From: Antilocapra americana
Lineage: Eukaryota; Chordata; Mammalia; Artiodactyla; Antilocapridae
Length of the DNA stretch: 64,000 nucleotides
Assembly: GCA_007570785.1 (NCBI GenBank)
Contig: ML664174.1
Location: forward strand, 895,023 to 959,022
Reading direction: 5' to 3'
Below, piece by piece: positions 49,401-58,900 of this stretch; within the stretch, counting starts at the first letter, position 1, and each line of letters opens with the position of its first letter. The position numbers and the translations under genes are program-made. Below the pieces are notes generated by a model. It searched no databases. It worked only from the letters and a program-made list of their open reading frames with translations, and was not told where the DNA came from.

Positions 49401-52400
49401 CCTAGGGTTGCAGTTTGGCGTTTCCGGAAACTCCTCCTGAGGTTAGGGAGCTGGAGCCGGTGGGGAATAGCTCAAGGATAGGGTCCTGGGTCCCCGGATC
49501 CTTTCAGCTGCAGTGTTGCTGAGCATGGACCCTGCTCACGAGAGGTGGTCCTGGCATTCTCTGGAGTCTGATGGAGGAAAGCCCATCCTTGGAGACCCCT
49601 GTGTCTTTGGGCTGGGGACATGGATGGGAGCAGTTTGCAGACCTCACAGAGAAGATCTTGTCTGGGCGTGTCACTGCCACCCCACCCCCTAAGTTTAGTG
49701 TTTGACAGGGTGGACCTTGGGTTTTTCTACCTCCTTCCGAGACAACACCTCCCCTCCCTTCCCTTGGGTGGGGGAATTCTCTGGCAGTATGTAAGGGGTG
49801 AACTCATGACTCAGGCTCTCTTAGGACATCTCTGTGCGGGAGAGGGAAGCAGGTGACGAGTGTCCATGGTCCTTTTTTTTTCCAGTGTGCCAATCCCCTG
49901 CCAGAGCTAATGGCCCAGGAAGACTGCTGTGGCAGCGTGGGAGCCTTCTGGGGGGTGACCTTCTGTGCCCCGTGTCCACCCAGACCAGGTGAGTGCTGGG
50001 TGCCAGGCTCCAGGCTGGTGAGCAAAGCTCTCCCTGGGCCTGGCCTCTGCAGCAGACACCTCCCACCACCCCCTCCCACCTGCATCTCCCACCAGGGTCT
50101 CAGAGGCCAGGCAGGTAGAAGATGCTGGTAAACTGGGCAGGCTCTCCAGGTCTGCTTCCGACTAGTGGCAGAGGCTCCTGACAGCTCAGACCCGCAGCCT
50201 GGTGCAGTGTGGCCTGCCTGCTCCATCTGATGGCCTGAAAGAGGTTTCTGCCTTTTGCCAGTTCTCGCTCAGATTTTAGGAACCCCATCCTAGGCTGGGC
50301 CCCCTGGTATACCCCTCAACCCCTTCCACACACCCCCTGCCCAGGTCCCAGAGGCCCCAAGGTTTTTGATTTCATGACTCAATGTTTCCTTCAATCTCTC
50401 CTCCTCACCTCCAGCTTCCTGCCTCCCAGTCTTTGAATCTGGGCTGGGCACCTGCCCCAGAATGTCCTGGGCCTTAGGGTATGTGAAACTCCACTTCCCG
50501 CCCTCTTTCCAATGATGGGAAAGCCTAACATATTCATTCATTCATTCAGTCAGTCAGTCAGCAAATACTCACCAGGTGCCTCGTGTACTCTGAGCCCTGA
50601 AAATTCAGGAGTACTGAGAATTCAGGAATGCTGCTCTCATAGGCATTGATCTTAAAGTTGGGAGGTGGGTGACAAGGTTTCTGTGCCTGAGTATGGCTCC
50701 TGCCCACCCAACCTGTCTACCCCTCCCCGCCTCATGCAGGTCTCCCTCCTAGGTCTGGGCCCAGGCCTGGCAGGTATTTCTTTTGCCTATCAGCAGTCGA
50801 CTCGGTGAGTCAGCTTTGTGGGGGGCCTGGCCCAGAGCCCAAAGGTGGGAGCGGCAGGACTGTTCCTTACTTCAGACTCGCCTGTGGAGAGGTGATCATA
50901 TTTTCCAGACTAAAAAGAAATGTGGACAGTTTCATAGTGTGATAGACTCTGGTGAAGCAGCACAGGCTAGTATTTAGATTCCAGGCCTAAATGTCCAACA
51001 CGTGATAGGTTACCAGTCCCAGTTCTTACCTGCTGAGCTCTCTCTGCCTCATCTCCGATCTGTGGAGTGGAGACAGGAACAGTGCCAGCCTCGTAGGGCC
51101 ACTGTCAAGAGTCAGTGATATGGTGCCTGTACCAACCTTTAGGGCATTTCCTGGTAGCTGTTATAATTACTGTTAGAAAATATCCCTCCAAAAAGGGTAA
51201 AGGGACTGGCCCCACTGCCGATTCGGAAGTGTGTGGAACTGCTCAACATCTCCCCCTGCAGGCCAGAGATGTTTTTACCACCTTTCTTTCTCCTGGTCAG
51301 ACCCACCCTTGAGACTTCCTCATACCACACTCCATTCAGCCAACACTGATGAAGTACCCTTAATGTGCAGCCCTGACCGAACAGTGAAGAACAGGTAGAA
51401 ACAGTGCCGGCCCTCTCAAGCACACAGTCTAGTGGTGGAGGGGTGTTGCAGACAGCAGAACTGGGGCCATGGATAGTTCCTGTAGCACCTTTGTGCAAAT
51501 GAGTGAAAGGTACCCTTTCCACGTGTTCAAAATAGTCTTTATAATTAGACAAATCCAGGATGCCAATGATTCTGTCAGATGTCATCCTTTTGTTCAGTGC
51601 GCAACCTGCACATCTGTACACTGGGCTAAGAGATCCTTCCTCAAACTGGTGGATCAGGGAAGGCTTTAAGGAGGTGATATCCAGGATGAGATCTGAACAA
51701 TTATTAGAGTAAGCCAAAGAGGTGGGGAAGTGCTTAATAACCCAAGGAAATTGCATAAGCCGGCGAGATCAAGCGCGTGAGAACATTTTCTGGAGCAGAA
51801 CACGCCCAAGGCTGAGGCCTCACCCCCTCCCTGTACTAGGTAGCGCCTCTGAGCACCACCTCCTTCACTGTGTTCAGCACATCTCAGCAAGCTGGGCACC
51901 AGGGTGCAGACCCTGGAATGTTAAGTATTCCCCATACTGAGCAAGAAATTACAAAGACAGGGCAATGTCAACATTTAAAACGTGGTAAAGTGCAGTTGGG
52001 CATTGTGGAAAGAAGGGGCAGGACGCTGGGTAACCTTGTTTGTATTGATAGGGTGCCAGACAGCTCCATGCCTGAGCCTGGGGAGCCCGGGTGAGGAATG
52101 TTTCTTTAAGTAGACAAGACAGGCAAACTACTGTGCAAGACTCAGGAAAAAGAAGGCGAGTGGCTGGGGTGGCTTTGGGAATGGTTGGCAAGATAGGCAT
52201 GAATCCTGTGTTCTAGAATGTTCTCAGCCCTAGTGGCTTTGCCCCTCTGAACCTCTACTTCTCTTCTGATAAAAACACTGCTGCACCCCTCAGGGAAGGG
52301 CTCTGTTGCTCCCAACAAGGTGGTCTAATAGAATCACGGGGTGAGGGCAGTAATGAAGCCAGAAGCTGGGGTGGGGAGGAGTCACGTGTGACGTCATAGC

Positions 52401-54351
52401 TTTCCCTAAATCATCTTTGACTCCTGAAGCTGTACAGGATGGTTGAAGAAGGTCCCTGCAGAATGCTGCCATTTGTGACATGGAAAAGGACTGCCTTGAT
52501 GTCTCAGTTACATGGCACAGACAAATCCCTTTTCTTCCAGAAAAAACAAAACAAAACAAAACTCTCAGTGCCTCCTTTCTCAAGGAAATAGCTCAGGGAG
52601 TCGATCGAGGCCAGCCTCTGGTCCCCCCACCCTTTCTGCCTTCACTCTGAGTGGCAGATGCAGCTGACCTGCTAGGCCCTGGCCTGAGCCACATCTTCCT
52701 GACCCTTGGGCAGTTATCAAAGGTCCCGGCTCAAGAGCTGCAGCCGTCCCCCCGCCAGGGTCTGGAGAGCACACAGCCCTCAAAAGCCACTTTGATTGAG
52801 GCCACATTTCTGAGTTTTCACCCGAGAAAGACAGACATCTGGGTTGACTGGAAAGTTGGCTGCTGCCCCATCTGGCTTGGCACTGGCCGTGTCAACCCTG
52901 GGGCCCCTTTGCTGGGGCAAGCAGGGCTGGCACATGGTGCACGGCCTGCGGTGGTGGGCCCCAGCTGTTTGCCATGAGACCATCTCTCCATCTGCCTGGC
53001 ATGAGATGAGTTTACCTCGGAACCCAGGCCCCTCCATGTATCTTCAGGGAGAGCAGATTCTCTTGCTCTGCCCCTTCAAGGAATTCTACAGCTTTCCCTT
53101 TGAAAAGACAATTATAGCTGCCAGTTACTGAATTTTTACACTATGCTGTGCTTTCACATGCATTATCTCACTTCACTGTTATGACCACCTGCAAGTTAAG
53201 GATCTTTATCCCCATTTGTTGGGGGAGAAAAATGTAGCTCAGAGAGGGCTAAAGAGCTTGTCTAGAGTCACACAGCTAGGACCGAGGAGCTCTATTTCAA
53301 ATCACACTGTGTCTAATGCTTAACTAATCAGGATCTCCGTAATAAGTGAGGGAGAGGAGGGGCTAGTGAAATTCACTCAGTTGTGTCTGACTCTTTGTGA
53401 CCCCATGGACCATACAGTCCATGAAATTCTCTAGGCCAGAATACTGGAGTGGGTAGCCTTTCCCTTCTCTGGGGGATCTTTCTAAACCAGGGATTGAACC
53501 CAGATCTCCCACATTGCAGGTGAATTCTTTGCCAGTCGAGCCACCAGGGAAGCCCAGGAATACTGGACTGAGTAGCCTATCCCTCCTCCAGCAGATCTTT
53601 CCAACCTAGGAATCAAACCGGGGTCTTTACCAACTGAGCTATCAGGGAAGCCCTAGGACTGCCTTATCCAGGGGTGGGGTGGGGGTGTTGAATCTGCCTA
53701 AAGACAGACAAGTCAGGATGTTAGACCAGGATTTCAGTCCAGAGGGTGCATCCCAGTACTGTGTTCCAGGTGTACATGAAAGCCAGCATCCGGCCAGAAG
53801 ACCGGATTGAACAGACAGGCAAGGCACCAGCCTGCAGCCCTGGTCTGAGTTAGGGGAGATGTGTTGAAAGAAACATAGGGTCAGGGGAGGAGCAGGTAGG
53901 CTTGTTCTGTGTGGTTTGGTGAGGGGGGAGAAAACAGATGTACAGAAGTTTCTAGTAGGCAGAGCTCAATTGGAAGCTGAGCAATAGGGACAACTTATTA
54001 AAAACTGCAGCTGTCTAGCTCTATAGTGGGATGTTTCCAGAAGTCCTCAGCTCCCCACTATGAGGAGTGTGCCTACCAAGAACTAGTGAGTAGAAGGAGT
54101 GGGAGAAGGAACTTGATTTTCAAGGGGATGGAGGTTTATGTAGATGTCTGGAAATTTATATGAAACTCTAAATAGAAGGAAAGCCTTGGTTTGGCTTGGT
54201 TTTGCCATGGTCCTTGCCCACACGGGGTGTTCCGGCTGTCGGTCTGTGATGTCAGCCCCTGGGGAGAATGGGCGTGTGAAGGTGATGTCTGAGGGGGCTG
54301 GGGCAGAGAATCCTACTGTGAGTCACGGCTGCATCACCCTGACACATCCTC

Positions 54352-54387
<36 letters not shown>

Positions 54388-55883
54388 TCGACCGGTTGTG
54401 TCTGACTCTTTGTCCCACCAGTTTCCTCTGTCCATAGACTTCTCCAGGCAAGAATACTGAAGTGGATATCCATTCCCTTCTCCAGAGGATCTTCCTGACT
54501 TAGGGACTGAACCTGGGTCTCCTGCATTGCAGGCAGATTCTTTACCATCTGTGCCACCAGGGAAGCCCCACATCCTCCTTAGATGCTCTTTATTCAGAAG
54601 ATGTGATATGAACCGGGCACCATGCTTGTTCTCATTTCGTTGCATGCTAACCACACCTCTAGATGGGTCTTACTGTCTTCATTTTATAGATGAAACTGGG
54701 CCTGAAGCTCCAGGTCTATGTGACCCTAGCCCCCTAGCTCTTATTGCTCTGTAATTTGCTTCCCCTGCCTCCTGGCTTGGGCATTCACTGAACCAGAGGA
54801 CCTGGGCCGAGGGAACAGCTGTGCCGGGGTGGGGCTCCTGTTCCCTGCGACTCTCAGTCAGACGCCCAGTCTCCTGCCCTAAAGAAATGAGATTTTCCGA
54901 ATTGCAGTTTGTTGGGCTGAAAAAAGTAGTGACTCTTTGGCTCAGGGTTGTTCTGAGAGCTTCCAAGGGACTCAGAGCCTCCTGGGAAATGTGCCTCGGC
55001 TCACGTTCACACCCTTCCTACCCCTGCAGGGGCGTCACTGACATGTGGCATCTCTGGCCTGGAGAGCCCCAGGGAGCGGAGGGGTTGGGGTGGCTGGTGT
55101 GGTACCCATTTGAGCCAGGTGTCTGACTGGACCCCTCACTACATCATGGTTCATAGTGACCGAGACACCCATTTTGGCTTCAGATCCAGCCTGAAGAAGC
55201 AGTCAGAGCCCATCTTTGGGTGGGATTTCTGCATCACGTGGTGGGGGGGGCGGGAATCCATTAGGACTTCACCACCGGAATAATGAACATTATGATGATA
55301 ATCAATATGTGACAAGCCTCACGCTCAGACTTTTTCATACTTGTTTAGTGTTCACAATAATGCCCTGAGAAAAGAATGGTCATCTCCATTTTACTGATAA
55401 GAAAACCAAGGCTCAGAGAGTTACTTGCCCAAGTCTCTCCAGCCAGTAAAGAGCAGCCGGCCAGCTTGTCCTTAAAACTGTGTTGCTGGAAGGAAGGGAG
55501 GGAGGGGAAGACGGAGGGAGGGAGGAAGTCTAGGGGAGCATCTCCAGGGACTGTGCAGGGCCCTGAGCTAGCTTTAGTCTGATGTTGATTGTTTTAGTAA
55601 AGTTAATCCTCACAACAACCCACAAACTGAGTTTCTATCCCCACTTCTACATGGGAAAAAAATCAAGGCCTTGAGGGAGGTTAAGAAGTGTGCCCCAAGT
55701 CACACAGCTAGTCAGAGTAGAGCCAGGAATTAAATGTGAGCCTGCCTGCCCCAGCACCCACACGCTTCCCGCTGCCCCCAGGGGAGTCGAAGTTTTCTTT
55801 CCAGCTTACCCACCAGAGTTTGCAAATCAGGACTTAAGCTCCAGCCTGTACACGTGCCTGTGTGTATCGAGCTTAGCCTCGTC

Positions 55884-55924
<41 letters not shown>

Positions 55925-58900
55925 CTCTGGACCCTCCACATCTCCCTGCTACAACCATCTGTCATCACAGACTGAGATCAGCTTGGCTTGTAAACAGCCC
56001 CGTAGCCAGACATATGTCTTCCCCATCTCCTCCCTTAGCTCTGTCAACAGTCAGGGCCAAAACTGTCTCTAGCAATTAGTTTGCCCGTGTTGAGGCCTCC
56101 TTGGGGATTCCAGCAGCTGAGGGTAAGAATCAGCAGGGCAGGGGCAAGCTGCAGCCAGTGGTCCTTCTGCTTCCTTCTTTGAGCAACGGAGGGGTGGCAG
56201 TGAGTGGACAGGGCCCGAGGCCAGGGCTAGAAGACCTGAGTTCCAGGCCCACGTGGCCCAGGTTTCCTGACCAGGAAAGTCACACACATCTGCCTGACCT
56301 GCTTCCCAGGCATCTGGGGATGTTCAGACTCCTTGGAGTTCAGGTTGAGTCCAGTTGACCCCTCAGCAGCTGCTTTGGCTTCTCAGGTCAAGGTCCTGAC
56401 TGCAAGGCCACTCCGCAAGAGCCTCTTTGAAACACCCATGGGAATCGCAGCTCAGCACTCTGTCTTTCCAGATCCACAGGTCCTCTGCTCTCTGACCCTG
56501 GATTTATCTTGATCTGGCTGAGGAGCCACGGGAGGAGCAGAGGGTCTTCACTGTTTCCTTTATCAGTTCTACATGATTCTTCTGTTGTACCCATTGTTGA
56601 GCATTTGCCCAGGATCTGATTAATTCCCCAGCTTTTGATTGATTCTTCTGACCTCCTTCAAGATGACTCTGCCTTTTTTTCTCATTCACTCTCCTGATCC
56701 CTTGTTCTTAAAGAGGAGGAGGTCCCAGGAAGAGTGATAAGTCTCCTTCTGGGCAGGTATCACCCTATGGCCTCTAGATGCTAGGATTCTTGTCCTAGAC
56801 AACTGCTAAGGCTTGTCATGAATTCATGAATTCATTCATTCATTTGTAGTTAGTAGAGGGATGGTTCAGAATTTGTCTTCTGGAGGCAGATTCATAATCC
56901 CAGTTCCATCCACCAGCTGGGTGACCTTGGGCATGTGTCTTAACTTCTCTATGCTTCGGTTTGCTCATCTGGGAGTTGGGGATAAGGTTAGTATCTCCAA
57001 GAGCTATTATGAGGATTAAATAAGTTATTACTTGTAAAGCCTTTATAAAAGGGCCTAGCCCACAGTACAAGATATTTTGCTGTGCTGTGCTTAGTCACTC
57101 AGTCATGTCCGACTATTTGCAACCCCATGGACTGTAGCCCACCAGGCTCCTCTGTCCATGGGGATTCTCCAGGCAAGAATACTGGAGTGGGTTGCTATGC
57201 CCTCCTCCAGGGGATCATCCCAACCCAGGGGTCAAACCCAGGTCTCCCGCATTGCAGGTGGATTCTTTACTGACTGAGCCACCAGGGAAGCCCAAGAATA
57301 CTGGAGTGGCTAGCCTATCCCTTCTCCAGGGGATATTCCCAACCCAGGAATCGAAACAGGGTATCCTGCATTGCAGGCGGATTCTTTACCAGCTGAGCTA
57401 CCAGGGAAGCCCACAAGCCATTTTTAATGCTTTCTATAATATTATTCATTCCATTTTGATTGAGTGCCTGTACTGTTCCGTGTGCTGGGCATGCCAGAGA
57501 CATAGCAATGACAGAGAAGGTAAGGTCCCTGTCCTCACAGAGCTTACACTTTATCAGGGGAGACGGACAAGCAAACAGGCAGCCACAGCATGTTTAATCA
57601 CTACGATGAGGGAAGGCCCAAGTGTGTTGGGAGCACTTAAGAGATGTGCCTGGTGATACTTGCCCTACCCCATCCATGCCAAAATCTCACCCAGAGCCAT
57701 GGATGGGTGCTGAGTTCTCACCCCAACCCAGGGTCTCTCCCTTCCACATGGTCATCTGAACTTAGGTTTTATTTCCCTCAAAGAGACATAAGTAGGCTTT
57801 TCTGGATCGGATGCTGCACTTGTCCTTACAGAAGCTAGGAAGCAGCCCCTCACACCTCACATGGCCTCTGTGAGGTGTGAGGAGAGGCACTGAGGGTCCT
57901 GGCAAAAGTGGACATTTCACCAGGAACACTGGCTTTGGCATTTCTCTAGAAGCCTGCCCTCACCAAGGATTGTCCAGTCAGTGGTTTCTCTTCAGGCCAG
58001 TGAGGGGGCAGAGTCCTCTCAGGAGGAAAGTGCTTTACAGGAAAAGCATGTGTTTCCAGACTAAGGAAAGAGGCCAGCTGCTCTCAGCCGACACATTCCC
58101 CCGGTTCACAGGGTTTCCTGCGGGTGCCATGGCTGGGTCCACCCTTCCTCTGGGCCCAGCTCTCCACCACCCCTCTCCTGTTTGTTAAAGAAGCAAAAAA
58201 CAAGTTTGTGGCAAATATGTATACATATGTAAATATATATATATATTACAACTTCAACTTACAATCCTTTGTTAAAGTTCTAACATCTCCCTCTGGGCAC
58301 CGGCTTATTGCCCTGGCCTCCTGGCTTCCCGCTTCCTCCTCTCCAGGTGGGGGAAGCACCCTTCACAGCCAGCCAGAAGCTTGGTTGCAACCCTGACTCA
58401 GCCCCCTCTGAGCTTCACCTTCCTTCCTCATCTGTTAACTGGGGATAATGACCCCTGCCTCACGGGGTTATTGTGAGAGTCAAGACCATATGCGCCCAAG
58501 GCCTCCCGCCTCCGCCTCCGAAGCGCCGTCCAGATGTTCCCGGCCCCCTGGCATCAGCCTCGCGCCATTCCTTCCCACCTTCTGCTCCTCATAAATCAGC
58601 TTGCTTTCTGAGTTTCCCCAAACAGCTTCCCCTCATGCTTTGCCTCCTCCCTGTCCTCAGTTCTTGCCACCAGGCGCCAGGCCAGACCCTCACATTTCCC
58701 AGCCTCACCCCCATCCATCTTCTCAGTGTCGGCCGTGTTTCCAGATCCCTTGCTTATCTCTGCACTGCGGCCTTTTAGGCCGTTTTCCCCCGTGTAGATG
58801 ACGACATGCAAACTACATATTTGTGGCAGATATGTATACATATGTGTGTGTGTGTGTATATACACACACTCACACACACACATATATAACAACTTCCATT

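Noticed and set aside
51139..51756. 205-codon minus-strand frame
   Set aside because: Runs through an L2 remnant and an unassigned repeat; chance frame.
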